Part shown: positions 1 through 13,387 of the stretch, in pieces
How positions within the stretch are numbered: the first letter of the stretch is position 1
How the letters are laid out: each line of letters begins with the position of its first letter
Assembly: GCA_001414485.1 (NCBI GenBank)
Contig: LLEY01000133.1
Coordinates: 108,327 to 172,326, forward strand
Reading direction: 5' to 3'
From: Calycina herbarum
Taxonomy: Eukaryota > Ascomycota > Leotiomycetes > Helotiales > Pezizellaceae
Length of the DNA: 64,000 nucleotides
The notes under the pieces: generated by a model
Told to the model about the DNA's origin: nothing
Seen by the model: only the letters and a program-made list of their open reading frames with translations
Databases searched by the model: none
Made by a program: the position numbers and the translations under genes

Positions 1-592
1 AAGCTATGTATGCAGGCGGGCGGCACGGGCTGCGGGAGCTCCCTATTGGGGGTGTGGGGAGACGCCACCAGCTTTATTTGGGTCCATCATTCACCAACCA
101 ATTGTAGTGTGTGTAGCTTAATATCCCATTTCTGGGTCGGACTTCTTCTCCTACACCTTCTCCTACGCCCTCACATTGGTTGAGCCAGGCCGAGGGGCTT
201 CTGGAGTGACACGCTGACTATTGAAAGGGTGTAACTGGAGCTCTGGCTGTACGCGTACCTCCAAACGAGACTCAAGTATCCAACGCTTTCCCCACATCCA
301 AATTCACCTTTACACAAACTCCCCCAATCAGGCCACGTTCCGTTCCCGAGATTGTGGATGACCGCTTCGCCTGCTTTTTGACACTTATCGTGCGAGCTAG
401 TGCGAGCTAGTGCGAGCGCCACCTTTCTCCCTGGCACCTGGATGGAGGCTGCACCGAACGTGCCTACGAGCCCTCAGCGAATCATCTCCACTTCCAGGTC
501 ATGTCGTGATAACCCACGATATTTCAACCCAAGCTGCCGGGACACTCCCTCACCTTCAACCCAGACTTTTGCAACCCGAATCCACGTCGACA
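1..592. other. Upstream region of the P450 gene, no gene seen
   Basis: No convincing coding region is visible here. A 10-bp unit (tgcgagctag) stands in direct repeat at 391-410 and continues for six more bases to 416. The stretch probably contains the promoter and leader of the P450 gene that starts at 593. Confidence 0.5.
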
Positions 593-2485
593 ATGTCTTC
601 GCCTTTGGATCTGCAGATGCACTGGTATACCGCCGTGGCGGTCGCCGTCGCACTATACGCTCTTGGTACCATTGTGTATCGTTTGCACTTTAGTCCTATC
701 GCAAAATTCCCGGGTCCTCGTCTTGCGGCGATGACTGTTCTTTACGAAGCATACTACGATGTCATCAAGCAAGGCCAATATACGTTCAAGATCCAAGAAC
801 TTCATGAGAAATATGGTTGGTGGAGCGTGTGTCCGGAAATTGAACTTCGCTGATGCATAAAAGGTCCCATCGTCCGAATCAGTCCCCACGAACTTCACAT
901 CGATGATCCGGAGTATTACGACGTACTAATGTCAAGAAACTCCCCGCGAGACAAATACAAGTATTATGTCGACCAATTTGGTATCCCCGGCGCATCTTTC
1001 AGCACCATCGAACATCGAATGCATCGCCTCAGACGACAGCCGATGAACCCACTCTTTTCGAAGCAAAGCATTTTGCGACTCGAGCCAATGGTACAGCTTT
1101 TGGTGGAGAAACTTTGCAGCCGAATCGACGAGTTTAAGGAATCCGGTCAACCAACACCAATGCGACTAGCCTATCAAGCCCTCACTACCGACGTTGTCAC
1201 TGCTTATGCGCTGAACAAAAGCTGGAATCACCTTGATAGTCCTGATTTCTCGCCGGAATGGGTAGCCACTGTCAAAGCAACCGCTGATATGGGCAATCTG
1301 ATGAAACAAGTTCCATGGCTTTTCAATGTCGTCAATGCTTTACCTGACTTTGTTATCGAGGCTGTCTTCCCTGGCATGTTACTTTTGATTAATTGGAGAA
1401 GAGTAAGTGTCTTGCCGTTTGCGTTATCACTTTTACTAACATGCGATACCAGAGTTTGGCACGACACATCCAAGAAATCATCGATACCCAAGACAAGCTA
1501 GAAGAGAATGAACATGGATTGCCCCGAACCATTTTCCATTCGCTTTTACAAAGCAACGTAGCACCAGAGGAGAAAAGCTTGAAGCGATTAGTGGAAGAAG
1601 GACAATTAGTCGTGGGAGCTGGAGCAGACACGACCGCTCATGCTTTGACAAATACCACATTTCACCTGCTTGACAACCCCGATAAACTTGCAAAGTTACA
1701 AAAGGAGCTCCAAGATGCTATGCCTGACCCATCAGAACCTGCTAAGCTCTCGGTCGTCGAAAATCTACCATACTTGGTGAGTAACCTCATCAAGCTGCAG
1801 AAGTATGAAAGCTAACAGATTCAAGTCCGCAGTAATCAACGAAGGCCTAAGGTATTTAGATATTAACTACACTCTCCCCGCCATCCACGATGGGAATACA
1901 GAATGATTTGGTCGCTAAAATCTTTACCATAGACTCTCATACGGTCTCCCAACTCGTCTTGCACGCATTGCACCTAATGAAGAGCTTTATTTCCAAGATT
2001 GGGTCATTCCACGCGGTGTAAGTAACAAATTCAAATCACAATCCATACACATGCTAACAACCAATTCAGACCCCAGTAGGAATGACCTCCGTAATGATGC
2101 ACCACAACGAGAGAATCTTCCCCAATTCCAACTCCTTCCTCCCGGAACGCTGGTCTGAGCAACCTGATGGCGGTCGAGCACTTGAACGATATCTAGTTAC
2201 TTTTACCAAGGGTAGCAGACAATGTATCGGTATCAAGTAAGTCAACCCCACCCGAGCTTTATATCCCCTCATTGTTCCTTACCAAGCCAATTTCATGTGC
2301 TGTACTGATGCAGTCTTTCCAGCCTCGCCAAAGCCGAACTCTTCCTCACCCTCGCCACCATCTTCCGACGTTACCAACCCGAACTCTTCGACGCCAATCG
2401 CGAGCGAGATATCGATCTAGCACACGACAACTTTCTTCCACAACCTAGCGCACAGAGTCGTCCTATTAGGGTAATTTTCAAGTGA
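593..2485 (+). CDS. Cytochrome P450 monooxygenase, microsomal type
   Basis: Seven exons: 593-815, 864-1402, 1453-1776, 1826-1851, 1933-2017, 2070-2236 and 2323-2485. They give 508 residues, normal for a fungal class II P450. An N-terminal hydrophobic anchor (about residues 10-30) is followed by a proline-rich hinge (KFPGPRLAA). The I-helix oxygen-binding motif AGADTTA lies near residue 310. The ExxR pair is E368/R371, and the heme loop FTKGSRQCIG carries the ligand Cys451. All family motifs are intact, so a working ER-bound heme monooxygenase is expected. The text after the hinge (HEKYGPIVRISPHELHI) resembles secondary-metabolism P450s of the trichodiene-oxygenase/benzoate-hydroxylase kind; substrate and CYP family cannot be read from sequence. 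No biosynthetic core enzyme lies nearby, so cluster membership is unsupported. The start at 593 is the first ATG giving the membrane anchor. Exon 4 is only 26 nt, fixed by the SAVINEGLR reading. Confidence 0.93.
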
Positions 2486-4921
2486 GATCGGTGACGAATT
2501 CGAGCCTCCACCCCGGAGGATAATAGACTTGAGAGGGAATGCTTTTCACTCGAAAGTCGAATAACGATTCATGAATCATGAAGACAAAGACTTTCTGTAT
2601 TTGATTTGAAGGGCGGTAATTGTAATGGCATTTGAGGGACATTTCACGGAGGTTAGCCATTGAAATCATTTCGCTTGGATGGAATCTGGGCGGTTTGCGC
2701 TGAGGATTTTATAATGATGAGATGATATCCTAGCTTTCGAGCATAAAATCATAATGGTCCTTTTTATTATTGTTTGCATTTCATAATACGGGCTTTCTTC
2801 TGCTTTGAAATTTCGGGCCCGAGATTGTTACCATATATTCATCTCCCTCCCATTTTTGAAAAGTACACAGACACTTGGCACTTGAGGAGTTTGAGGATGA
2901 CATACTTCGCTACGGAAGGTGACATTGTCAACTAGCATGGATATTACATCACACGCCGCACTACCCAATAACTGGAAATTCCTTTTTGCCGACGAGAAGC
3001 TGTCCATTATTGAGCGCATCTGAATGTGTTTTGAAAATCGAGGGTAGGCTGAAAATCGACAGTACAAGAAACTTCGGGAGTACAAGAGAAATCGACAGTA
3101 GATACTATACTTTCAAACCCCCACTAAATGTTCGGGAACGAGGGAGAAGGATTTCGAGGTGCAGCACACTCTCTAATTGCGAGAGAACTTGATTTATCGA
3201 AGTTTGAGGTTACGGGGCTTGTGTAGGAAAACATATAAGGCGCACCCCAATTTGTAGGTTCCTTGCGATGGAGGGTGGGATTGTGTGGGTTGGGGTGGTT
3301 ATACGCTTTGGCTTGTGGAGCTCGGTTGTGGGTCTGGTGGTAGAAAATACTTTAAACGGGATGGGTGGTGGATATAAATGAGTAGATGGATATAAATGCA
3401 CCCAATATTATTTTCGTCTTACTGGTAGATGGAGGGACTATGGTTTACGAAAGTAAATAAATAGTACATACACATGAGGTTGTATTTTCTTTAGTATGAG
3501 AGTTTACGTGTGCTGCTTTTTGCTGTCCTGGGAGGATGTTATAAGTACTTGAGCGAAATGATGAAGTGCGATGTTTGCGAATGGGGGGTTGATTGCTTTT
3601 GTGATGTGGGTTGTTCTTGTATATATTTCTGACTAGGGGTTTTAGCATATAATAGGTATGAGATGAGAATCCGTCTTGTAAATGAATATCGATATTCGAT
3701 TGTATTCAGCAATTTGACAGTAAGTACTCGGAATGAGAGTCGGAGGTCGACGTGGATACCCGTGTAAAAGAATATCAACGAGAGTTCACACGGATCATCT
3801 ATCATCTCACCCCTCGTCACTGTTCCCGATAATTCAGTCCCACGATATTGGCGAGATCTGCGAACTTGGCATAGATGGCTTATAACTGGTATTTATCGAA
3901 GTTGAGGTGAAAGTTATATGGCAGGTAAAGATAAGTGATGAAGTGGCTGCATGGAACTACCGCTTTCTCGAATTCAGACATTGAATGACTTCTCTTTTGG
4001 CAGTACTTTTCATAATCAAACTCTCTGCGCAATTATTGTAGTGTTTAGAGACTGAGTATTACTTTAAGGGGACTTCGTTTCTTCAACCCCCTTGAGGTGT
4101 CCTACAGAAAAGCAATAAAACTGAAATTTTCGGGGACTTTCCTCTCTCAAGAACTGGCTCTCTCTGGTTTGACATAAGTGGTAATAGCACGCAAAATCCA
4201 TGGTACTGATTAAATAAAACTACTGTGTATTTTAGAAGAACTACATACTTAAGTCCAGGCTATAAATGGTAGAAACGGTAGGGGGGGAAAAAGAAAATAC
4301 GAGCTGCAGTCCTCGAGAACTTTCTTAAGTGCTGGTATAGCAGGGTCAAAGATAGACTTCGAAGTCCAAGCATGAAAATCCAGGTGGATTTGGAACTTCT
4401 TTTACTTTCAAGCCCCCCTCGTAGCTCTCTTAAGTGCGACCAAAATTACACGAATGTATAGGGGGAAATCGACAACACTATGAAAAGTAAAAACGGTGAT
4501 TCATCCATACACTATTTCCAGTTTCCCGAGGTACCCCAAAAGCACCTCACATGATAATCAAAGTCAAGCAGGGAAAGTCAAATTCAAAAGACATATTTAG
4601 CTAGCTCTCTCGTTTTTCGAGCCCGGAACTGTGTCAATTTAACTCTAATCATATATCGAAACCAACCTGCACTTGAGAGACACTCAGAGTAAGAGTTCAC
4701 GTCATCGTCTAGTATACGCAACAATAACAAACTTATACCAGCACGACCGGGAGAGTTAAATCAAAAGTATCAAAGGGACAAATGATTGAAAGAAGGCGAG
4801 CTTGATTACCTAGCTTTCATTACACAATCAGTTAACCTCTCTTAGATGCTTGGGTATAATATTGTCATCAGACAAAATTCTTATGTTCCTTGAACACTAG
4901 CATACCCTCTTACAGACAAAA
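2486..4921. other. Intergenic stretch, no gene recognised
   Basis: Moderately AT-rich sequence with only short open frames that show no family signature or splice-linked continuation. I see no RNA gene, terminal inverted repeats or ordered repeats in it. Confidence 0.5.
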
Positions 4922-5366
4922 TATGCTCTTTAAAAATCGACAAAATAGTATCACCATGTTGAGCGACATATATAAAGCAAGACCTTTCCCAGAACCCATG
5001 CAGTTCAGTGAGAGGAACTTTAGACCATGTAGACGCCCAGTCATTGCTCTCCGACACCCTTCTTCGCTCTTCCTGTGTGAATCATCCTTGATATACGATA
5101 GCAATATTGTTCGAGAACTTCTAGGAGAATTAGGAGAGCGACTTCTTGATTCTTCTAAGCCTTCTCGGACAATATCTTCTAATTATGCTAAGCTATTTCG
5201 AACAATGAGACCGAAGGGTGCCGGAGAGCAATGGCCGATCCTCTTACCATTCAACTACCTTCCCAGAGTCCCAACTTGGGATCTTTTACCAACTATATCC
5301 GCCCTTAGAACGGATATCTTTGAGGTGTTCATTTCTGGTGCGGAGAACAACGCTCCTTATGTCTGA
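4922..5366 (+). CDS. Hypothetical ORF of 147 codons, doubtful
   Basis: An open frame begins at the ATG at 4922 and ends at 5366. The translation has charged and proline-containing segments (for example PEPMQFSERNF and GAGEQWPILLPFNYLPRVPTWD) that look more protein-like than the surrounding frames. I recognise no family, signal peptide, membrane segment or repeat. No intron linking it to another exon was found, and both flanks are gene-poor. It may be an orphan gene, a gene remnant or chance. Confidence 0.2.
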
Positions 5367-8300
5367 AGCTTGAAAGGTATGAATTCGCGGGACTTAGAAG
5401 TCAAGGATCGAGGCTTCGAGGTTGGGCGAGGATATATTTCGAGAATTCGTATCGTTTGAGGGGTTTCGCTTTGCAATACTTTTCGCCCTGGTTTGGTCAG
5501 TTGACAATCATGAGGAGCTTGTTTGCTGGAACAAATACTTGCTGATTTGAATTGGGTACTAGCTCCTTTTTATGTTCTCGTTTTGATGGAAAATGGGTTG
5601 CAATCTAGAATTATTTCAAATAGTGGTGAAACATTGCTTTGAAAACTTAATAGAGTGGTTGCAGACTAAGGGAAAGATTTTGAGCATTCGAGTTCTCAAA
5701 TAGGGAGCGTGCTTGTGTACCAGTTCCTAGAGTTATCTGCAAGATGGCAACTACTAGCTGCATCGACACTTTCAACTTAAGCATTTGATTTGAAGCTCTG
5801 AACAGAGAAGAGAAAGTAGGAAGAAAGGCAATAAATTGGGACTCTACCTGGAGTTGACCTCCTAGAATAGCGAGAGAAACAACAAATTCTTCACTTCCGC
5901 CAACGCACACAAGCCATAGAAAAAGGGAGCCTAGCCTCGCGTTTCTTTACCCAAGATAGGCATCAAGAATATCTCCAATTTGAAGTCCATTGAAGCCAGC
6001 AAAATCATGGATCACATAATTTTAGTCAAGGAAAATTTTGAATTAAATTAAAGGATTAGAAAATGAGGAAGTCTGGTACCGAGTAAAGAAAAAGGAACAA
6101 AGAAGGCTGATCGAAAAAAATCAAAAATCCAGAACGCGTTTCGAAACAATACGTGCAAATTTGGTATACGAGGATGGGGAAGTGGAAAGTAGTCAAGATC
6201 TGCACCTGGCTGGATCATTTCTGGGGTTGGGATTTGATTAACGACCTCGTGGAGGTGGCTCCGGGGCAAAGTACAGCAAGAATCCGAACAAGAAATCAAG
6301 ATCTTCCAACTGGGAGCTTTTCTCGAGCTGAATGAGGATAGGATGGAAATGAAGCGCGACACATGGTGGAGATTCCTCACCGGGTTCTTCTGTGAGTCCT
6401 TGCTTGGTGGCGAAGGAACAGCCCCAAATGTAAAAATCCCCGAGTATGCCGTGAAGAGAATGGAAGGTTGGAACGAAAATAAGAATAGTGAGGCTCTTGC
6501 CTAAAATAGACTGCGAGATCGAGATGGCACTGGGAGTTCCTTCCCTGTGAGTTGTAAGAAATCGAGTCGCAACGCGTGACCTTGGATTTTCTCTTCATCG
6601 AACCCCTTGCGACAACCTCGTAATAGTTATCTCCACAACAACTTCTGCATAGTTGTACAACGCTGTAAACCACAAACTAACAATTCATCAAGCAAGGCAA
6701 TACAAATTACATCTCCATCAAGGAGGATACACAGCCTTACGTCTTCATGCGATCCCCTCGACCCCTCTGTCAAAACCCCGCATTCTCATCGTCGTCCAAG
6801 AAGTCGCTGACGCTCCCTGTCAGTGATTTGCATAATTGGGCCAGACGTTATTCGCTATCGCATGAAGAAAATCACCGAAGTCCAGGACAGCCTTCTTGTC
6901 AAACATCAGCAAACAAAAAGAAGGTCAAGAATCTCCATCGTGAGAAATGAAAGTGTCAAAAGATGACGATGATCAGCTCCGCCCCGAGTTATGCCAGATC
7001 ATCCAGGTACATGCACAAATCAGCAAGTGCACAGTGCACAAAAAGAGCCAATGCAAAACGAGATCTTCGCCGGCATCCAGGATGAAGCAAAAACCTACTT
7101 ATCAAACATGGAAACACCATGTTCCATATCTATGAATCGAGCAGTCGAACTGCACACTCGGTCCCACACCAAACAACCGACTTTGCACTGCCTCAACTCG
7201 AAAGTGCTGGTTGTGGAGTCTGGACCTGTTAAGAGAAGGTGTGGAAAAACATTTCGGCAACCTGAGAGGCGGGATGTAAGCCATGTTGTTTCAAGAAAGA
7301 AGACGGTGTGTTTCCCCGCATGAGGTTACAACGGAGGCGCGAAAAAACCCCCGACTCTGCAGCCTCAACCTCTCCTTTTTATCCAGCCAAAGTTTCAAGT
7401 TGGCGAGCAACTCCAATTTCTCGAATCGGCCCAATTGGAAAAAGAAGAAAGCCATGCAGACGCCAGGTGCGCCAACCTGTTGTGTTGACATAAGCATTTA
7501 CGACCCCGAGCGCAACGTTTACTTATCTTTCCGCCTTTGGACAAAGAAGCACCGCTGCACCTCAAGCCGCACTGGGGTTGGAGTCGTACCGCAGGGGCCG
7601 GCTCGGCTATCATTGCACTGACCTTGTTGTGGTGTTTTTTAGTTGAGATGCCTTTGAATTCAGGATAAATCCGGATCACTCTTTGAGATGGAAGGCTGTA
7701 ACGAAAACGACTCTGCACTGATACCACACAGAAACAGAAATAAAGATTTCTGTACCGTGTTTTGCTTATGGTGGAGGTCAGATTCCAAACCGTCCTCATG
7801 CTGATTGCAAAAACGAAATAAAGCTTTATCGAGAAAGGAACAAGAAAGAAGGGGGACGATGGATCAGAAAATCCGATCTTCCGATTCGGAGTTGCTTGCT
7901 TCTTTGGTGGGAGAACAGCCCGACAAGAGAGGATCTGCCGACTAAAGTGGGCAGACAGGGAGATCATGTGAAGGAAGTCAAGGGAGGGCTTCCTCTCTTG
8001 GATGAAGCTCATTTGGAGATGCTTCCGATTAGGAACCAATCCACGAACCAATCACTCTAATAATCCGTGCACACGTTGAGGAAGAATGGTTCCACCGGAT
8101 TTCGAAATCTAGTCGATGGCTTTTATTTCTTTATTTTATGGAGAAAGGGGACCAGGACAGGCAGAGTTGCATTGCAGCGTGCTCAGACTGCGCGGGGCAA
8201 TGGATTTTATGGTTGTGTGCAGGCAACTTTTAGGTCTTTTGGGCCTACTCCGTACTCCGAGTGCACAATCTATGGCAGACAACACTGGAGACGAATCCCG

Positions 8301-10114
8301 GACTTCAATCATTCGCATCAAAATGCAACTCCCGTATCAACAAACTGATAGAAAACAATGTCCGGGAGCCTGCAATAGATCATCTTTTTCCCACTCAAAG
8401 AAAAAACCCAAACTGTTGAACAATGATCACCGGAAGTACGAACTCTCGGTATTCTCGTATCGCGATATCGGATCTAGAATTACAGACGGTTCTTTCGACT
8501 TTTGGTTACTCATTACGGTAGCGAATCCCAACGGGCTCCATAGCCCCCAAGACCACCTCCTTTGGTGGGTGTTGTGCAGCTGGAGATTTAGATCTCATCT
8601 CTTAATCTGCTGAGAATAGAAAAAACGTGACGCTGAGTACGAATCCGCAGTCAGACCGGCAAAGTACTACACTTTGGATGCTGACTTTTCGAGATGAACG
8701 AATCCTGAATTGAATCCCTTTGAGGGAACCTGGAAGCAATTTGTGCAGCGTTTCGCCATGTCTGTCAGCAACTGAAATACGGCCTCCTGATTCGATGGTA
8801 TTTTGAAACGTGCATCTACAGACAACCGGACCAATGATACGAGCTCCCACGATCCCGCGGCTTGCAAGCGCACGACTGATCTTTGCCAACCGATTTGGAG
8901 CGAAAAAGTAAGCGCGTTCTAAAAACAACTGGTTGTGGTCCGTTGGACGGGGTGGAATAAAGAAGTTGGCGAGTCGCTGTGCCACTTCTAAACCAGATGT
9001 TCTGCTTCGCTGGAGGCCCTTGCAGATGAAGAAGAAATTGGTGGATGTGAGCAGTCAACGGTTTTTGGTAGCAAAACAGTTTCCAGCCGTTCAATTGAAA
9101 TTTTACATGATGTCTATGAACGGTTAGCAGCACTTTATCTTCTCAATACGCTCTGACCGAGAGTTTATTCTCGCGGACCTGCACCGTTTTCTAGAGGTCT
9201 AACTCCGTACGGGTACGACTTCACGGTCACCGCAGAGGGGCAGAGCGACTCGTTCAGGCTTTGGACCCGTTCCACCTCGAGGGCTCGGAATATTCTCCGG
9301 GGGGTGGGAATCATGCAAGGGGCATCTCAAAGAGCTTAGTGGGCTTAATCGGACAGTTGGTGTGCATGGGACAGGCATCTCTCGCATCCTTTGCTCCTTC
9401 ACAGCGTGGTTTACACTGTACAGTGTTTTCTCCAGAGAGCGAAGCCTTCTTGCTGGGTGCTGTCGCGGTACCTGCATTAGTTTCCTCTTTCTGTGCTTGG
9501 TGTGGCCCCTGAAATGTTTCATGCGCACCTCCCCTCTTGGCCACTTTCCCCTGTTGAAGACTTACAACCACCATGGCCAACGAGGAACTAGCCTCTTTAG
9601 TCCAAGGGGGCGACCAAAACACCCACTCTGGGTGGTCCCTCGCTTCCTGCCCGTCCAAATTGCTCTCGCTCGCTTCGCTTCTCCCCCTTCCCGACAGCCA
9701 TCCCACCAAAGGCGCGCGCATGGCTCAGGATCATCAGTACCTGACGAACAGGGACCAGGTCTGTTTGCCGGCCCCGAGCCCCTTTGACATGGGATGACAG
9801 GAGGCTGTGGGCTATGACATGGGTGAGTGGCCCGTGGCCACCGACAGCCAACGGCTTCGAAGGATATATTATATCCTGAAGTTCCCTCTCTAACCGCCTT
9901 CTTTTTCCCTCTCCATCCTCTCCAGGTCTTTTCTTCCTACTTCTAATTGCAAATCGTCCTTTTTTTAGAGTTCCAAAGTCATTCGCTTCTTTGGTCTCTT
10001 TTTATTTTCTTAAAACATATACACTCGTTCTACGCTCACTATCTGCCTAGTACAGTCTATTCTTGCCAGAAATAACACTTCGCTCTGCGTTTTTAACAAC
10101 AAAATCTATTCATC
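5367..10114. other. Long intergenic stretch upstream of the CFEM-like gene
   Basis: Several open frames of 80-220 codons occur on both strands (for example 7395-8051 minus), but their translations are rich in Cys, Arg and Ser with no motif and look like non-coding frames. A small ATG frame at 9573-9797 in good Kozak context (ccaccatgg) could be an upstream frame, without other support. The last 230 bp is pyrimidine-rich and fits a promoter and leader. Confidence 0.45.
9862..9876 (+). promoter_or_regulatory. Candidate TATA element of the CFEM-like gene
   Basis: The sequence ggatata-t-tatatcc is a perfect hyphenated palindrome containing a TATA-like core, about 240 bp before the start codon at 10115. 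It is followed by a long C/T-rich tract (about 9885-9945), an arrangement common upstream of strongly expressed fungal genes. Assignment is by position and composition only. Confidence 0.35.
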
Positions 10115-12602
10115 ATGAAGACCCAAAGTCTTTCCGTCCTTGCCCTGGCGTCCGTGGCCGCTGCAACTGTATGTTCTCAGTCCAGTCAAATATTTTCAGC
10201 AACTAATAATCTATAGGGTTTTGGCTCAAGCGGATCCTTCAACTGCCCATCCAACACCAACAATGAGTGTAACACTCAACAAAAGCCTGGTTATAGCTGG
10301 GGGGATTTGAGCACTGGTGATTTCAGCAGCTATGGTGGAATGCAATTCAGTGGATACAAGTGCCAAAGCAGCTTTGGAAAACGTGATGGTTTGACCAAGC
10401 GTACCTTCGCCGACAGCAAGTGTATCAAGGGTAAGGCTACCACCGACAAGGCCTCTTCCCCAGCAATCAACTGTGGATCTTCTTCTACCGTGCCAAACAA
10501 GCAGTTCTCCGTTACTGAAATGCACGTTTCCGTCGAATTCGACTGCGACCTCGAGTTCCACTATGAGATGCCTGACAAATCTACTTGCAAGCACACAGCT
10601 GGCTGCAGCTCGGCAGGATCAATTGTCAAGAACACTCAGTGTGGTGGTGCTACTGGTGTGACCGTCGTCTACCCATCCCAAAAGCCAGGAAAGAACACCG
10701 GAAAGACTGGATGTGATGTCGGAATCCACTCCATCGGATTCGATTGTGGCCCAGCTTCTAGTTCAACCATCCGCGCTTCAAGCACTGTTAAACCTTCAAG
10801 CTCTGCTTCAAAGCCAACAACTGTCCCAACAACTCTTTCAAGCGCCACAAAGCCAACTTCAACTGCCGTTTCCACCAAACCAGCCGCGTCTTCCAAGCCT
10901 GTCGAGAGCACAAAGTCCGTTGAGTCCAGCAAGGTTATTGAGTCTAGCAGCAAGCCAGTCTCAAGCAAGCCAGCCGAGTCCACCAAGGTTATTGAGTCTA
11001 GCAGCAAGCCAGTCTCAAGCAAGCCAGTCGAGTCCACAAAAGTTGTCGAGTCCAGCTCCAAGGCAGTTGAGTCTTCCAAGAGCACTAGCGAGAACTCTGG
11101 TGTTACTTCTTCAATCAAGCCACTCACCAACACCACAACTCCAACTGTTCCAACAACCGTTCAAACTACTTCTGCGCCACTCTTGACAACATCTACCATC
11201 TTCACCACTTCCGTCTCCACGATCATCAGCTGTGCCGAGTCTGTCAAGAACTGCCCTGCCAACTCTCAAACAACTGCTCTTGTCACCGTAAGTCTATACA
11301 AAATATATATAATAAGAAATCTTATTAACTTTTTTTAGGTCACGATCCCCGTTTCGACGACTATTTGCCCAGTTTCCGAGGTCGCCACCACTCCAGGCAG
11401 CAAGCCAACCGTTTCTGCCCCTGGTTCAAGCTCTTTGGTCGTCCCATCTTCCTCCAGCTTCGTCACCAGCGCAAAGCCAACCTCGGTCGGCGAGAACTCC
11501 GGAGCTTCATCTTCCTCAGTCAAGCCCGCCGGTTCTACTTCGGTCTTCGTTCCAGCTCCTTCTGACACCATTACAACGTATGCAAACTTTCCCTTATCCC
11601 CCCTTTTCACTCCTTTCCTTAACACTTCTCTCGCCCCCTGAGCTAATCGAGAAAATACTTATGCTAATTTGTTGCAGTGTCATTATCAGCAGCCAGACCA
11701 CCGTGTGCCCATACACTTCTACCCACGTCACTGCCGGTACCACCAAGATCGAGACCGGAATTACAACCAGCACAATCCCAGTTACCATTACCTCAACTGT
11801 TTGCTCCAAGTGCGAGGCTGCTAAGACTTCAACTGCACCATCAGGACCAGTTACCACTGCCCCTGGCGTTCCAGATGTCCTTCCTAAGTGCATGAACACC
11901 TGGAACTTCATCGTCGGATGTATCGATAACACTGATGCTTCATGCTACTGCCCAGACACCGACTTCGTCAACAATGTTTTCGGGTGTCTTACCGCTTATG
12001 GAGCTGATGCTTCAGTTGTCAGCGCTGCTGCATCTTACTTCCAAGGTATCTGCGCACCATACATTCCTCAAAACCCAGCTATTGTCACCGCTGGCCCATC
12101 CAGCTCTGTCCCATCTGTCGCCGTTTCCAGCAACTCTGGAGCCATTACCACCGCACCAGCAGTTCTTCCAAGCGTTCCTGTGACGACAATTCAAGTTTAC
12201 CAAACTGTTACTGTTCCATGTGTCGAGAGCACCGGTGTCTCTTCTGGTTTGATCATTCCATCCTCAAGCACCCAAACCGTCATCTCAACCGCCTTGACCG
12301 TTCCTCAGGTCGTTTTCTCCACCCCAGCTTCAGTCAGCGGAAACTCTGGCGCCACTGCATCACCAGTTGCTCCAGTCTTGGTTATCGGTACACCTGCCGC
12401 TGTTGTTGCAACAACTACTCCAATCCCATCAAAGGCTGCTCCCGCCGCCAGCACCGTGCCAACATCTTATGCTGGATCAAACGGTACCGCAAAGGTATCG
12501 CCAGTCCCAAGTTCCCCACTCACCACCAACGGAGGTGCTTCCATGACCGTTGCCTTCAGCTCCATCTTCGGTGCTGCTCTCCTCGCTGTCTTCGCTTTGT
12601 AA
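10115..12602 (+). CDS. GPI-anchored, Ser/Thr-rich cell-wall protein with CFEM-like domain
   Basis: Four exons, 10115-10168, 10217-11287, 11339-11577 and 11678-12602, encode 762 residues. Residues 1-18 are a signal peptide (MKTQSLSVLALASVAAAT), which is exactly exon 1. Residues 19 to about 196 form a Cys-containing N-terminal domain. A long Ser/Thr/Pro/Val stalk follows, with a near-exact tandem repeat (VIESSSKPVSSKP units) coded around 10935-11040. A Cys cluster at residues 526-580 (CMNTWNF, GCIDNTDASCYC, GC, GIC) has the CxC and the Asp before it that are typical of CFEM domains, but shows six rather than eight cysteines. The C terminus ends in a small-residue site and a hydrophobic tail (MTVAFSSIFGAALLAVFAL), as in GPI-anchored proteins. 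Known CFEM proteins act in wall structure, heme uptake or host interaction; which applies here is unknown. The stalk is expected to be heavily O-mannosylated. Confidence 0.88.
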
Positions 12603-13204
12603 ATTACTACATAGACGGGAATGGGGGAAAAGAGTCAATTCGTGCATGCATTGGGGGGTTTTCTACTCAAAACCGGGGCGTTTTATACTTCGATACCAGT
12701 CAAAAGGAAGTCTTACTTTTTGAATAGTTTTCTTTATTGTTTTTACATTTACACAGCGTTTGGGATTCTCTTTGGCATATATACAAGGAATCGGAACGAC
12801 TTTTGGCTCCTTGTATGGGATGCGTACGGCAGACTGCCAATCATCTATTGGGAAAAAACTGGGGGCGAAAGATATGATATATGGGATCTGGGAAAGACTA
12901 TGTTACTCTTAATGTGAATGGGAGGGATTGCCATATACACTTATATTTTGGAATCGTGAAGAGTGCTTGCGCTGATTGAAAGCGTGCACTGTAATTATTT
13001 AGATGCCTAGTGCAAAAGCATGCGCATGCGCTTTTTCTTATTATTGTTTTGTTTAGGTTATATATGAATATCATCAAAAAAAATACTTCACTTCTTGAAT
13101 TTGACTTGTGATTTCTTTCTGCCTTGATCTTTCCTTCATTTGTGGTTTTGCCTTCTTCTCATTTGTGTCCTTTGTGTGATCGGTTCTACTTGTTCTACAT
13201 GGTT

Positions 13205-13259
13205 GGGACAATATTTTGAATTGTTCCAGCCAGATAGGATAATTAAGTTCCATTCTCCC
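13205..13259 (+). repeat. Degenerate direct repeat, copy 1
   Basis: This stretch begins gggacaatatt and ends with ttccattctccc. It aligns without gaps to 13333-13387 at roughly three quarters identity, and many differences are transitions. The copies lie 128 bp apart, start to start. This suggests an old local duplication rather than a recent element. Confidence 0.55.
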
Positions 13260-13332
13260 ACTTGCTCTCGGAGAATACTTTTAATTCTTCGAGCCAGCTC
13301 GGACATTAACGATTCATTGTTTCAAGTGACTA

Positions 13333-13387
13333 GGGACAATATTGTCCATTGTGCTAGACAAATGGGATAACCAAGCTCCACTCTCCG
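13333..13387 (+). repeat. Degenerate direct repeat, copy 2
   Basis: Second copy of the 55-bp duplication whose first copy lies at 13205-13259. It starts with the same 11 bases (gggacaatatt) and ends with ctccactctccg. Confidence 0.55.

Noticed and set aside
7395..8051. 218-codon minus-strand open frame
   Set aside because: Composition is rich in Arg, Ser and Cys with no motif, and no splice partner exists. It looks like a chance frame in GC-balanced non-coding DNA.
13012..13036. Palindrome gcatgcgcatgcgc as a terminator or factor site
   Set aside because: It is not a perfect inverted repeat, and nothing links it to a transcript end.
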